This document shows positions 16,625 to 26,065 of a DNA stretch of 64,000 bases, one piece after another. This DNA is from VRUE01 sp963728365 (lineage in GTDB: Bacteria > Actinomycetota > Thermoleophilia > Solirubrobacterales > 70-9), in contig CAVSJI010000001.1 in the NCBI GenBank assembly GCA_963728365.1, positions 1,240,001-1,304,000 on the forward strand, in the 5' to 3' direction. The position numbers were made by a program, and so were the translations under genes. The first letter of the stretch is position 1; each line of letters begins with the position of its first letter. The notes beneath the pieces were generated by a model, which was not told the origin of the DNA, made no database searches, and saw nothing but the letters and a program-made list of their open reading frames with translations.

Positions 16625-17032
16625 ATGTTCCTCAAGACGGCGATCACCACGGTTTGCATCGCACTGTGCGGTGCGCTCCTGCTCGACGGAGCGGCCGCGG
16701 CGACGCAAGGCGGCCGCACGAACCTGCGCGGACGCACCGGTCAGAAGCGGACTATCAGGCTCACCAAGCACGGCAACCGCATCCAGCTGAAGCACTTCAC
16801 GGCGCGCCTGCGCTGCCGGGGCGGCACTGTGCTGATCGACACGGAGAGCGGTTTCCAGCCGACCACCACCCACGGCGGCCGCTTCCACGACGTGCAGGTC
16901 GGCTCGACCGACGAAGTCCTGTTCAAAGGCCGGGTCCGCGGCCACAAGGTCAACGGCAAGATCCGCGTCAAGGACAAGCTCGGCAAGAAGCGCTGCGACT
17001 CGCGCTGGGTCAAGTTCGCCGTTCACGGCTGA
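16625..17032 (+). CDS. small secreted basic protein, function unknown
   Basis: A 135-residue precursor with a strong ribosome binding site (AAGGGAGGCAGAG). A signal peptide (FLKTAITTVCIALCGALLLDGAAAA) is followed by a Lys/Arg-rich beta-type domain with a Cys pair (LRCRGGTVLIDTESGF ... KKRCDSRWVKFAV). It resembles the all-beta surface proteins common in this bacterial group; no enzyme motif is seen. It is monocistronic. Confidence 0.75.
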   Translation: MFLKTAITTVCIALCGALLLDGAAAATQGGRTNLRGRTGQKRTIRLTKHGNRIQLKHFTARLRCRGGTVLIDTESGFQPTTTHGGRFHDVQVGSTDEVLFKGRVRGHKVNGKIRVKDKLGKKRCDSRWVKFAVHG

Positions 17033-17087
17033 GCACAACTTGCGTGACCGGGGCGCCAGCCCGCTTTGCGCGGTCTACGCTGGGAGC

Positions 17088-17798
17088 GTGACCACGGTCC
17101 CACTGCTGAGCCTGGATCCGGACCTCGCCGCCGGAATCGCCGCGTCCCAACGATCGCTCGCGGAGCGCTCCTGCCAGGCACGCGTCATCGACGTCCCCCG
17201 CGGTTCCTGGGACGTCGATGACCTGCCGGCAGCCGATCGCGGCGGCTTTGGCCTGCTCGTCCTCTCGGGCGTTCTCTGCCGCCGGGTCGTGCAGCGCCAC
17301 CATCACGGCGCCGAGATCATCGGACCGGGGGACCTGCTGCGCCCCTGGGACCAGGTCGGCGAGTGGTCGAGCATCCCCGCCAGCGCCGACTGGCAGGCGC
17401 TGGTGCCGGCCCACGCGGCGGTTCTCGACGCGGACTTCAGCGGCCGCGCGGCGCCCTACCCGGAGATCGCCGTGGCGCTTTTGCGCCGCGGCGTGCTGCG
17501 CTCCCGCTACCTGGCGATTCTCGTCGCGATCCTCCGCCAGCGCAAGGTCGAGACCCGTCTGCACCTGCTCTTCTGGCACCTCGCCGACCGCTTCGGTGAG
17601 GTCCACGGTGACTGGATCCACGTCGACGTCCCGCTCACCCACAACCTGCTCAGCGAGCTGGTCGCCGCCCGCCGCCCCTCGGTCACCACCGCCCTCTCCA
17701 ACCTCAGCGAGCTCGGCGTCCTACGTCGCGACGGCGAGGAGTGGCTGCTGCGCGGCCCCGCCCCGGCTGAGTTCGAGGAGCTGCGCAAGGCGGCCTGA
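17088..17798 (+). CDS. Crp/Fnr-family transcription regulator
   Basis: A 236-residue protein from the GTG at 17088, which follows TGGGAG. An upstream TTG at 17040 is possible but unsupported. The N-terminal half is a cNMP-binding-like beta barrel (GFGLLVLSGVLCRRVVQRHHHGAEIIGPGDLLRPW), missing the conserved phosphate-binding RTA arginine set. A dimer helix follows (RYLAILVAILRQRKVETRLHLLFWHLADRFG). The C-terminal winged helix is LTHNLLSELVAARRPSVTTALSNLSELGVL. The effector is probably not cAMP. Confidence 0.82.
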   Translation: MTTVPLLSLDPDLAAGIAASQRSLAERSCQARVIDVPRGSWDVDDLPAADRGGFGLLVLSGVLCRRVVQRHHHGAEIIGPGDLLRPWDQVGEWSSIPASADWQALVPAHAAVLDADFSGRAAPYPEIAVALLRRGVLRSRYLAILVAILRQRKVETRLHLLFWHLADRFGEVHGDWIHVDVPLTHNLLSELVAARRPSVTTALSNLSELGVLRRDGEEWLLRGPAPAEFEELRKAA

Positions 17799-17817
17799 AC
17801 AGCCCGCGGGCCCCGCT

Positions 17818-18189
17818 CTATCCGTCGGTATTAAGTGCGACGGCGGCGCGAATCAGCGCCTTGAAGGCATCCTCGTCGATCTCTTCGCCCTCGTGGATGT
17901 CGATCGCGCGCCTCACGTTGCCCTCGAGGCTGGAGTTGAAGAGGCTAGATGGGTCGTCGAGGGAGGCGCCCTTGGCGAACGTGACCTTGACCTTGTCCTT
18001 GTAGGTCTCGCCGGTGCAGATCATGCCGTCGCGGTACCAGACGGGCACGCCCCGCCATTTCCACTCCTCGACGAGATCGGGCTCGGCCTCCTTGATCAGC
18101 GCCCGGAGCCGGGCCAGGGTCTCGCCGCGCCAGTCGCCGAGCTCCGCGATCCGCGCGTCGATCAGTTCGGAGGGCGAGTCCGCCTGCAT
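17818..18189 (-). CDS. DUF1801 (YdhG-like) protein
   Basis: About 123 residues from the ATG at 18189, matching the family's usual length. The longer frame to 18402 runs into the start of the divergent gene and lacks family features. The sequence has the DUF1801 pattern: SPSELIDARIAELGDWRGETLARLRALIKEA, then VEEWKWRGVPVWYRDGMICTGETYKDKVKVTFAKGASL and a C-terminal KALIRAAVALN helix. These small proteins have an alpha/beta fold of unknown role. A GTG at 18195 is an alternative start. Confidence 0.75.
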   Translation of the reverse strand: MQADSPSELIDARIAELGDWRGETLARLRALIKEAEPDLVEEWKWRGVPVWYRDGMICTGETYKDKVKVTFAKGASLDDPSSLFNSSLEGNVRRAIDIHEGEEIDEDAFKALIRAAVALNTDG

Positions 18190-18283
18190 GGCCACGCGGT
18201 TTTCGGGATCCTCGACGGTCGTGTCCGCCAGGGTAGCGTCTGCGTACCGCAACGGATAGAGCCGAGGCTGGTTCGGGTAAGCG

Positions 18284-20370
18284 ATGGCCGTGATGCGTAT
18301 ATCTCTTGTCGGCTGCGCTGCGCTGGCGTTGACGGCGGCGTGGCCGGCGAGCGCCGTGGCTGCGCCGAGCTGTGAAGAGGGGCCGCAGATCGTCGGCAGC
18401 ACTTACTACGGGACGCCCTGCGACGACACGATTCGGGCGCCGCGCAACGTGACCAGGGTCTACGGCGAAGGCGGCGACGACACGCTCTACGGACAGCGCG
18501 GCAACGACTTCCTCTACGGCGGACCGGGGGACGACCGGCTCTACGGCGGGATCGGCGACGACCAACTGCGCGGCGGACCGGGCAACGACCTGCTCTCGGG
18601 CGGCTTCGGGGCCGACTCGGCGCTCGACGGCGAAGAAGGAAACGACATCGTCCGCGGCGACGCGACGATCGACCGGATCGAAGACACCGGCGGCGGCTTC
18701 GACACGCTGAGCTATGCGACCGGCGTCACGCCCGGCTTCTTCGACGGCCATGCCGGCGTCTCCGAATACACCGGACTGCCGACCGGGCGGGACGGCCGCG
18801 GCGCCTACATCAACCTGGAAACCGGCAAGGGCGACAACGGGCTCGCGCCGGCCGGAGGCGGGGTCGACGAAGAAGTCGACGGCGCCGAATTCGACGTCGT
18901 CATCGGCACGCCCTTCGACGACTACATCGTCGGCACCCCGGCCAACCAGGTCATCTACGGGGGCGGGGGCGCCGACGTGATCCTCGGCGGTGGCGGCGCA
19001 GACCAGATCTACGGCGGGGACGAGGGCGACTACTGCGACGCGGGCGATGGCACGGCCCACGAATGCGAGTTCGAAGGCGGCGAAAAGAAGGTCGAACCGC
19101 GAGATCCGAGCGAAGTGAGCGTCGGGATCATGGCCGCGCAGGCTGGAGAGCCCCCCGCTCTCTACCTGACCGGAAGCGACGGCGGCGATGACATCAAGGC
19201 GACGTACTCCGAATCGACCTCCACCGTGAGCTTCACTAACCACGGCAGCCTGGTCGGCTCCTTCGGACTCGGCGAGGCGCCCGACTCGGTCGTGATCGCC
19301 GGGCTCGACGGCAACGACTCGATCGAAGCGTCGGGCTTCCCGGAGACGACCTCGCCGATCCTCGTCGGCGGCGACGGCAGCGACCACATAGTCGGCGGCG
19401 CCACCGAAGACGCGCTCATCGACGGCCCGGGCAACGACGAAGTGCAGGCCGGCGGGGGCGACGACGCGGTGCCCAACAACGAAGGCACGGACAGCCTGCA
19501 CGGGGCGCCGGCGAGGACCTCTTCGTCGACGACGCGGTCTGCGAAGGCGACCTGCTCGACGGCGGCCCCGACCGCGACAACGCCAACTGGGCGAACTTCG
19601 ACAGCGGGACCGAAACCGGCGTCTCGATCGACATGCAGGCGGGGGTCGCCGGCCTGGTCGGCTCGGGGGGCGCCCCGTCGTGCCCGAGCGGCACGCTGAC
19701 CACCCTGGCCGGGCTCGAGGACATCGAGGGCACCAGCCACGACGACGTGATGGTCGGGGATTCCGGCGACAACCAGCTGCTCGGCCGGCCCGGGCAGGAC
19801 GCCTACTCGGCGGGCGCCGGCAATGACTCGATCCTCGCCAACTCGGGCGACTCCGACCTCTCGATCGACTGCGGCGCGGGCTGGGACACGGCGCTGATCG
19901 ACATCCCGACGAGCAGCTACGCCGACCCGGCCCCGGTCTCCTGCGAGGACATTGAAGAGCGCCCGGTGAACAGCTTCCGCCCGCCGGGGACGCCGCCAGG
20001 CCCGCAACCGGAACCCGAAGCGGAAGCCTCCGCCCAGACTCCCACGCCTAAGCCCGACCGAATCCCGCCCAAGACCTGGCTCACCCATCGCCCCGCGCAC
20101 CTCCTCCCCACGCGGCACCGCCCCCGCACGGTCGTCTTCGGCTTCGCCTCAAATGAGCCGGGCTCGACCTTCCGCTGCCGCCTCGACCGCCGAGCGGTGG
20201 TGCGCTGCCCGTCCCTCCGCCGCTTCCGAGTCGGCCTCGGCCGCCACGTGCTCCGCGTCTACGCAATCGATTCCGCCGGCAACGCCGACCACACGCCGGT
20301 CGTCTACCGGTTCCGCGTCGTGCGCCTCAGGGTCCACGCGCACCGAGCCCACCGTCGCCGCCACGGCTGA
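18284..20370 (+). pseudogene. secreted RTX-type calcium-binding protein, interrupted by a one-base frameshift
   Basis: The first frame (18284 to about 19501) has a signal peptide (RISLVGCAALALTAAWPASAVA) and many GGxGxDxLxGG nonapeptides (YGEGGDDTLYGQRGNDFLYGG), each able to bind calcium in a beta-roll. At 19501-19506 (CGGGGCG) the reading frame is lost; restoring one G gives HGGAGEDLFVDD and the same repeat type continues in the other frame to 20370. There it adds DSGDNQLLGRPGQDAYSAGAGND, a Pro-rich linker and an Ig-like tail (PPKTWLTHRP ... RFRVVRLRV). The intact protein would have about 696 residues. This is a sequencing error, a recent mutation or phase variation at the G run. Confidence 0.8.
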
Positions 20371-20394
20371 ACGCGCTTTCCCGACCGCCAAGCG

Positions 20395-23300
20395 TCAGTG
20401 CCCGCCGTGGCGGCGGCGCCCGCGATGGCGGTGGCGCCTGAGCCGCTTCGGGTGGGGCTTCAACTTCGCCCCGACGGCGTGACCGGCGAGGCCGGCGGCG
20501 CTGATCGCGGCGACCCGGACCCGGCCGGCGTCGATGCCCGGCACGCCGCGAATCACGGTGTGGGGGCGCCGGGTCGTGGTTCCCTGGCGGCGCCCGTCGC
20601 GCAGGCTCCAGGCGACCGCGTAGTGGCTGGCGCCGGCGACGCGAGGCCAGCTAACCAGCAGGCGCGAGCCGTGGCGGCGCAGGCGCAAGCCGCGCGGACG
20701 GGCGGGGCGCTGCGGCCCGGGAGCGAGGTAGTGGGCGACGGTCAGCTTCGCGCGGGGCACGCCGTCGCGCTCGACCAGGGCGTAGATCGTGCGCTTGCCG
20801 CGCGGGCCCGCCGGGCGGATGCGCAGCTGCCCGTGGGCTGCTGACCGCGAGCCGAGCACGCTCCGGACTCCGTGCGCACCTTCCTCGACGAAGAGCAGCC
20901 GCTCGCCGGCGATGCGTCGAGCGCGGTAGCGGAGGATGCGCAGGCCGCGATGGCCGCGCACCGCCCGCACCTGGCCGCCGACCTTCGGCGCCGGCAGGCC
21001 GTTGGCTACCGCGACCGCGGCGATCGCCGAGCCGGGCGCCGCCTGCACGGTGTAGGTGCCTGCCGGCGGCCTGAGGAGCCGCACTTCGGTCCGCTGTTCG
21101 TGGGCCGCCGCGGCGAAGCGCGGGTTGGCGTACAGGCCCTGCGAGGGGTCCGGGTAGGAGACGCTGTAGCCGTGGGGGCCGGCGATCGAGACGCCGGGCG
21201 CCGCCCCCGCGCCGTCGACCCGCACGGTCGCGAAGGGCAGGCCGCCCGGGAGCTGGAAGGTCGACGCCCCGCTGGCGCTCGCGCCGAGCACCGGCCGGGC
21301 CAGCGCCCGCGCCGAGCGGGCGAAGGCGGCCGGCTTGAAGGTCCCCTCTTCGAGGCTGCAGCTCGGCGGCCAGTCGATGTCGCCACCGCTGAAGGAGTCC
21401 CCCCAGCGGTGGTGGAAGCCCATGCGGGCGACTTCGAGGCCGAAGGCTTCGATGCCCCCGCAGGCCGAGATCCCCACGTTGGAGAGGATCGCTTCGGCAT
21501 CGGCGAGGCTGAAGCCGGCCGCTTCGACCGACGCGTCGCCGCTGGCGAAGAAGCTCTTCGAGGGGATGTCGACGCCGCCGTCGACGTCGACCGAGGCGCT
21601 GGCGATGCCGACGTCGAGACCGATCCCGGTGTGGAAGGTGTACTGCCCTTCGGTCGTCAGCCGCGCGGAAAGCGAGGCGACCGGCAGGCCGATGAACTTG
21701 CCCCCTCCGTTCACGCTCAGCACCCCGGGGGCGTCGCAGCTGGGCTGCGGGAAGGCGTAGGCGACCTCGCCGTTGACCTCGATCAGGCTGGCGCCGGCCA
21801 CTTCGGGAGCGCTGACGAAGCGCACGCCGCCGCCGATCTGGGACGGCTTCGCACAGGAGTCGCCGCGCTGCACCGCGAATTCGATCCGCTTCAGGAGGAC
21901 GTCACTGGCGACCGCGAGCTCGAGCGGGTTGGTGAAGGTGAGCGAGCCACGCCCGTAGTCGAAGCCGCCCTGGCGCAGGCCGAGTTCGGCGTCGAGCTCG
22001 GTCCCGGTGACCGGCATGACGATCGCGGCGCCGCCCTGCAGGAGGAAGGGGTCGCTGACGTAGGTCAGGTCGAGGTGCTTGATTTCGGCGATCCCCAGCG
22101 CCACGTCTCCGGCGTGGACGTGGAGCCCGGTCAGGTCGAGCCCGCCTTCGTTGGTGGCCCGCAGCGTCGTCTCGCCGCTGGCGCTGCCGCCGAGCAGGGC
22201 GCCGAGCGGCGCCGGCAGGGCGAGGTTGACGTCGATGCCGACCCCTTCCCTGCCGGTGAGCGAGGGGATCGTGTAGCCGGAGACGGGCAGGTCGAGCAGC
22301 TCCTCGCCGGCAGTTTCGAAGTGGGCGGGGTTGCCGGCGAGGTCGCTCACCTGTCCCTTGCCGGGCGGCAGCCGCCATTCGAGGCGCTGCCTGCCGAGCT
22401 TCACCTTCCCCACCCGGGCTTTCACCGGCCCGCTGGTGACCAGCGTCCGCTTGGCGGGGTCGAGGGTGACCGTGGTGGAGCCGACGCGCAGGTCGATGCC
22501 GTTGACGCGAACGTCGCCGCCGGTCCGGTAGCGGCCGTCCTTGCCGCGCCGCAGGCAGCCCTGCTGGGCGACGACCGTGGCGCCGCCGACCCTGAGGCTG
22601 TCGACGCAGGCCCCACCGCCGCCTCCGCCCTTGCTGACCTTGCCCGGGGGCCCAAACGGCACGACGCGCAGCGGGCCGCTGTACTCATAGAGGGCGAAGC
22701 CCCCACCGTCGCGGGCCGCGGCGGCGGCCACCGACAGGATCGAGCCCTCGCCAGCCGGTTCGGAGGCGACGTCGGCGAGCACTTCCGGGGGCTTCCAGCT
22801 GCTGCCGTCGGTCGAGACGCGCTGGATCAGCCGCACGTCGCCGTCGAGCCAGAGCGCGTGCAGGCGGCCCGCGGCGTCCATGAAGAAGCTGTCCGGGTTG
22901 CCGGGGACCCCGGGCGCGCTGACCGGCACCGGGTGCGAGAAGGTGGTCCCGTCGTAGGTGAGGGCGAAGTAGCGGGCGCCGGAGCCGTTGCCCCGCAGGA
23001 GCAGCAGGTGCAGGCCGCGGCGGCCGCTCAGCAGGCTCGCGAGGCGCGCCTGGCGGCCCGGGCCGAGGTCGGTCAGCGGGCCCCAGGAGCCGAGGTCGTT
23101 GTAGGCGGCGCCGCCGGCGAAGCGGCGGAAGTAGGCGTGCCCACTGACGACGTCTTCCATTGCCACCACCGGCGTCAGCGAGTCGGCGAACCCGATCGAG
23201 CCGTTGCCGCCGCCCCCGCCCAGGCCGACGAGGCGGCCTTCGCCGAGCGCCGCCGTGTCGCCGGCCGGCGCGCCCGAGAGCGGCGCCGCCTGGAACACGG

Positions 23301-23781
23301 TGCCGCTCATCGTCGAGACCGAGTAGGCCCCGGGCCCGAGCCGCGGCTCGACGTAGAGGCCCGGAGATTCGTCGCTGATCATGAGCGGCGCGGAGAAGCT
23401 CGCGCCGCCGTCGGTGGAGGTGAGCTCGAAGAGCTCGGCGCCGCGCAGCTCGAAGATCAGCACCCGGCCGTCGCCGGCGACGAGCACCTTGGGACCGCCA
23501 AATTCCGAGACGCCGCCGCCGGGCACTTCCAGGGACAGCAGCGGCGAGCAGCGCCGCGCGCCGCGGGGAATCCGGCAGTAGTGGATGCCGGCGCTGCCGT
23601 CGTTCCAAACCAGGTGCCCCGTGCCGTCTTCGCCGACGGCCACATCGGGGATTTCTGCGCCCTTGCTGCCGGGCAGCGTGAAGTTGCGCCCGGCCCGCCG
23701 CGGCGCCGCGCCGGCCGGCGTCGCGAGGCCAAGGGCAAGCAGCAGGCCAACGGCCCCGATCCAGCAACGCCCCCATCCCAT
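20395..23781 (-). CDS. very large secreted protein, sialidase-like propeller start and Fn3-like end
   Basis: A 1128-residue exported protein with signal WIGAVGLLLALGLATPAGAA. Residues 40-370 contain propeller-like repeats with Asp-box-type STDGGASFSAP and VSTDGSSWKPPEV. A Gly-rich linker (KVSKGGGGGGACVDSL) leads to a long beta-rich region (for example VRVNGIDLRVGSTTVTLDPAKRTLV) of unrecognised fold. Near 1035-1110 an Fn3-like module appears (RPRGLRLRRHGSRLLVSWPRVAGASHYAVAW). The tail is Arg/His rich. It is probably a surface or matrix protein; no catalytic site is evident. Confidence 0.82.
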   Translation of the reverse strand: MGWGRCWIGAVGLLLALGLATPAGAAPRRAGRNFTLPGSKGAEIPDVAVGEDGTGHLVWNDGSAGIHYCRIPRGARRCSPLLSLEVPGGGVSEFGGPKVLVAGDGRVLIFELRGAELFELTSTDGGASFSAPLMISDESPGLYVEPRLGPGAYSVSTMSGTVFQAAPLSGAPAGDTAALGEGRLVGLGGGGGNGSIGFADSLTPVVAMEDVVSGHAYFRRFAGGAAYNDLGSWGPLTDLGPGRQARLASLLSGRRGLHLLLLRGNGSGARYFALTYDGTTFSHPVPVSAPGVPGNPDSFFMDAAGRLHALWLDGDVRLIQRVSTDGSSWKPPEVLADVASEPAGEGSILSVAAAAARDGGGFALYEYSGPLRVVPFGPPGKVSKGGGGGGACVDSLRVGGATVVAQQGCLRRGKDGRYRTGGDVRVNGIDLRVGSTTVTLDPAKRTLVTSGPVKARVGKVKLGRQRLEWRLPPGKGQVSDLAGNPAHFETAGEELLDLPVSGYTIPSLTGREGVGIDVNLALPAPLGALLGGSASGETTLRATNEGGLDLTGLHVHAGDVALGIAEIKHLDLTYVSDPFLLQGGAAIVMPVTGTELDAELGLRQGGFDYGRGSLTFTNPLELAVASDVLLKRIEFAVQRGDSCAKPSQIGGGVRFVSAPEVAGASLIEVNGEVAYAFPQPSCDAPGVLSVNGGGKFIGLPVASLSARLTTEGQYTFHTGIGLDVGIASASVDVDGGVDIPSKSFFASGDASVEAAGFSLADAEAILSNVGISACGGIEAFGLEVARMGFHHRWGDSFSGGDIDWPPSCSLEEGTFKPAAFARSARALARPVLGASASGASTFQLPGGLPFATVRVDGAGAAPGVSIAGPHGYSVSYPDPSQGLYANPRFAAAAHEQRTEVRLLRPPAGTYTVQAAPGSAIAAVAVANGLPAPKVGGQVRAVRGHRGLRILRYRARRIAGERLLFVEEGAHGVRSVLGSRSAAHGQLRIRPAGPRGKRTIYALVERDGVPRAKLTVAHYLAPGPQRPARPRGLRLRRHGSRLLVSWPRVAGASHYAVAWSLRDGRRQGTTTRRPHTVIRGVPGIDAGRVRVAAISAAGLAGHAVGAKLKPHPKRLRRHRHRGRRRHGGH

Positions 23782-23950
23782 GCCTCTATTAAAGACCGGG
23801 CCGCGGCGATAGGCAAACAGGGCGGGGAGACCATCGCGAAGTCGCGAAGCAACCGTAACAGCGTCACCTCGTCATCGTTTACGCCGAGCTTGCCCTCGCC
23901 AGACGTAGGATTGCCCCATTCCCTTCACTCTCAAGAACCTCAAGGAGGAC

Positions 23951-24319
23951 ATGGCGGACGTCGGGTCCAACTTCGACGGCGCGCCGGATCTGGAGTTCCG
24001 CCTGGCGACCCAGGCCCTCGGCCTCGAGCAGTCCGGCCTCGGCTACCAGCGCATCCCACCCGACTACCGCTTCCCCTACGGCCACACCCACAAGACGCAG
24101 GAGGAGCTCTACGTGGTCCTGCGCGGCAGCGGCCGGATGAAGCTCGACGATGAGATCGTCAACCTCAAACAATGGGACGCCGTGCGCGTCCCGCCCGGCA
24201 CCTGGCGAGGCTACGAGGCCGGACCACAGGGCCTCGAGCTCCTCGTCATCGGCGCCCCCAACCTCGGCGACACCCCGCGCGAGGACGTCGAAGGCCGGCG
24301 CGACTGGTGGTCCGACTGA
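23951..24319 (+). CDS. cupin-domain protein (possible ATT start 33 bases upstream)
   Basis: A 122-residue single-domain cupin from the ATG at 23951. GHTHKTQEELYVVLRGSGRMKL is cupin motif 1 with the His-His-Glu metal ligands, and AVRVPPGTWRGYEAGPQGLELLVIG is motif 2. Eleven more codons upstream (from ATT at 23918) read PFTLKNLKED, the usual start of this cupin subgroup, and a TAG lies four codons before. TAGGA is correctly spaced for ATT. The alternative ribosome binding site AAGGAGG lies only two bases from the ATG. Enzymatic role unknown. Confidence 0.8.
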   Translation: MADVGSNFDGAPDLEFRLATQALGLEQSGLGYQRIPPDYRFPYGHTHKTQEELYVVLRGSGRMKLDDEIVNLKQWDAVRVPPGTWRGYEAGPQGLELLVIGAPNLGDTPREDVEGRRDWWSD

Positions 24320-24353
24320 CCAGCGGAACCTAAAGCTCGGAGAGTGACACCGT

Positions 24354-24884
24354 CTAGCCGCGCCGGCGGTAGCGCAGGTACACGGTCGCGCCGAACGTGC
24401 GGGTCTCGATCAGCTCGAGGTCGATCTGCACGTCCGGCGGGAAGTACGGCGTCCCGCCGCCGACCACGATCGGGACGACGAACAGCTCGAACTCGTCGAC
24501 CAGCCCGCGCCGCATGCATTCCGCGGCAAGGCCGGCGCCGCCGACCGCGATCCTCCGGTCCCCGAGCGCGGCGATCTCCTCCTCGAGCGTTCCCGTAGCC
24601 AGGCGGTTGCTGCCCTCGACGCTCGTCAGCGTGGTCGAGAACACGATCTTCTCGAGCGGGCGCCAGATCTCGGCGAACTCCGCCATCACCGGCTCGGAGA
24701 ACTCCTCGGTGTCCCACACAAGCATCGTCTCGTAGAGGCGTCGGCCAAGCAGCTGGACGTCGGTCGCGGCAGCCCGTTCGTTGTGAAAACGGTGCAGCGC
24801 CTCGCTGGGCACCGTCCAGCCGAAGCTTCCGTCGGGCCCGGCGATGTAGCCGTCGGCCGACAGGCTCATGGAATAGGAGATCAC
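24354..24884 (-). CDS. dihydrofolate reductase-fold protein (RibD_C/DHFR-like)
   Basis: About 176 residues from a GTG at 24884; an ATG at 24869 is also possible. The opening YSMSLSADGYIAGPDGSFGW is the standard start of this family. DVQLLGRRLYETM, KIVFSTTL and DRRIAVGGAGLAAECMRRGLVDEFELFVVPIVVGGGTPYF follow in order, matching the NADPH-binding core. The family's substrate is usually unknown; true folate activity is unlikely. The GTG overlaps the stop of the upstream PAP2 gene as GTGA. Confidence 0.85.
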   Translation of the reverse strand: MISYSMSLSADGYIAGPDGSFGWTVPSEALHRFHNERAAATDVQLLGRRLYETMLVWDTEEFSEPVMAEFAEIWRPLEKIVFSTTLTSVEGSNRLATGTLEEEIAALGDRRIAVGGAGLAAECMRRGLVDEFELFVVPIVVGGGTPYFPPDVQIDLELIETRTFGATVYLRYRRRG

Positions 24885-25576
24885 GAGGGAATAGTGAACC
24901 GCGTCGAGCCGACGGGCTTCGCGGCCACTTCGCCGCTGTCGATCATGGGCGGCGGCGGATTGGAGTTGGGAAGCACCGCCAGCAGGAAGAACCACCAGCC
25001 TGCAGCCAGTAGCCAACCGGCGGGGACGTCGCCCGGATAGTGGTAGTTGAGCAACAGGACCCCGAGGCTGACGTAGAGAGTGAAGACGACACCGGCAGCG
25101 GCTGTAAGCCGTCGCCAGGTGGGCGGGACGACGCTGAGGAGGGCGAGCGACATCGCCAGCGACCCGGCGGCGTGCCCACTGGGAAAGGCGTCCTTCCACG
25201 GGTAGGCGTCGGAGCCGACCGGAATCGGTTGATAGCGGGGATTGGCAAGCAGGGCCTTCAGAGCAAGGACGAGGCCGCCGGTGCCGGCAACGAGGACGGC
25301 GGCGAGGACCGCGTCCCGAACCCGCCGTTGCGCAAGCGCGATTAGGACGGTGATCGCGCCCACAAGCACCCAGGTTGGCCTGAAGTTGACGACCACGAAG
25401 CCGACGTAGGCGACTTCGTTGACGAGGGTGCCGGTCGGAGTGCTGAGCGCGTCGAGGACGCTGCGGTCAAGCCGCTCCGCCGGCCCGACCCAGTAGGCGA
25501 AGACGAGCACAAGCAAGAACCCGGCGACGCATACGAGGCACCCCCCAACCGCATGTCGCCTGGCGCGCTCAACCAT
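24881..25576 (-). CDS. PAP2-family membrane phosphatase
   Basis: A 231-residue integral membrane phosphatase. KALLANPRYQPIP is motif C1, KDAFPSGHAAGSLAMSLALLSV is C2 with the general acid/base His, and YVSLGVLLLNYHYPGDVPAGW is C3 with the nucleophilic His. About six hydrophobic segments are visible, starting CLVCVAGFLLVLVFAYWVG. The family dephosphorylates undecaprenyl pyrophosphate or phosphatidate at the outer face of the membrane. Translation of the DHFR-like gene is coupled to it. Confidence 0.9.
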   Translation of the reverse strand: MVERARRHAVGGCLVCVAGFLLVLVFAYWVGPAERLDRSVLDALSTPTGTLVNEVAYVGFVVVNFRPTWVLVGAITVLIALAQRRVRDAVLAAVLVAGTGGLVLALKALLANPRYQPIPVGSDAYPWKDAFPSGHAAGSLAMSLALLSVVPPTWRRLTAAAGVVFTLYVSLGVLLLNYHYPGDVPAGWLLAAGWWFFLLAVLPNSNPPPPMIDSGEVAAKPVGSTRFTIPS

Positions 25577-25626
25577 CGGTCCCGCAATTAATTCAGAATC
25601 GGTCCCAAGTGCGCATCAACCCTTAG

Positions 25627-25672
25627 ATGCAGGGCTTTCTTTCGATCGCGAGAGCGGGATTCGAACCGACCT
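25627..25672 (-). repeat. att-like copy A: decayed tRNA-Met 3' end
   Basis: Read on the minus strand, GAGGTCGGTTCGAATCCCGC and TCTCGC match the T-arm and acceptor strand of the other copies with three bases lost in the T stem. The flanking CAGGGCTTTC on the plus strand at about 25630-25639 is shared with copy D, so the homology extends past the tRNA end. No 5' half is present. It abuts the stop codon of the next gene. Confidence 0.6.
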
Positions 25673-26065
25673 CTAATACTGCGCGGCGGGCGACCAGTCG
25701 GCACCGCAGCGATATGTACCGGTCCGGTCGCGGATCACCTCCCTGGCGATCCCGGCGTAGTAGGTCCCTTCCAAGAAGCTGCCGAAGATGGCCCAGTTGC
25801 CAGCCAAATCGGTATTCGCCGTACCGACGACTTTATCGCCGGGCCGACCCGGGGCGCCTCCTTCTAGGTAGAGCTTCACGGTGCGGCCCGCGCGACATTG
25901 CCGTTTGCCGGAGGCCACCTTGCCGGTGAACTGCGAGCCCCTCCCTGAAGAGATGGTCACGGTCGATTTCGTAAATCTTTTCGCCAGGGCACCATTCACC
26001 AGCAGTCCCGTTGCGCCCAGGACCACCAGAGCAACCACGGCCACATTCCTAGCCCATCTCGTCAT
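25673..26065 (-). CDS. small secreted protein, function unknown
   Basis: A 130-residue precursor from the ATG at 26065, chosen because GGAGGAGAGA lies eight bases upstream. The longer frame to 26494 crosses att-like DNA and is not credible. The signal peptide is NVAVVALVVLGATGLLVNGALA. The mature part (KRFTKSTVTISSGRGSQFTGKVASGKRQCRAGRTVKLYL ... TGTYRCGADWSPAAQY) has two Cys and is beta-rich, like other small surface domains in this genus group. Its 3' end touches att-like copy A, so it may be cargo of an old element. Confidence 0.7.
   Translation of the reverse strand: MTRWARNVAVVALVVLGATGLLVNGALAKRFTKSTVTISSGRGSQFTGKVASGKRQCRAGRTVKLYLEGGAPGRPGDKVVGTANTDLAGNWAIFGSFLEGTYYAGIAREVIRDRTGTYRCGADWSPAAQY

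Noticed and set aside
17818..18402. 194-residue DUF1801 protein
   Set aside because: The upper part overlaps the signal peptide of the divergent RTX-type gene and lacks family sequence.
20872..24153. 1093-codon plus-strand frame opposite the large secreted protein
   Set aside because: The minus strand has a signal peptide and domain repeats; the plus frame is low-complexity and runs into the cupin gene.
24354..25199. 281-residue version of the DHFR-like protein
   Set aside because: The extra 100 residues are in another frame of the PAP2 gene; the family start motif begins at about 24884.
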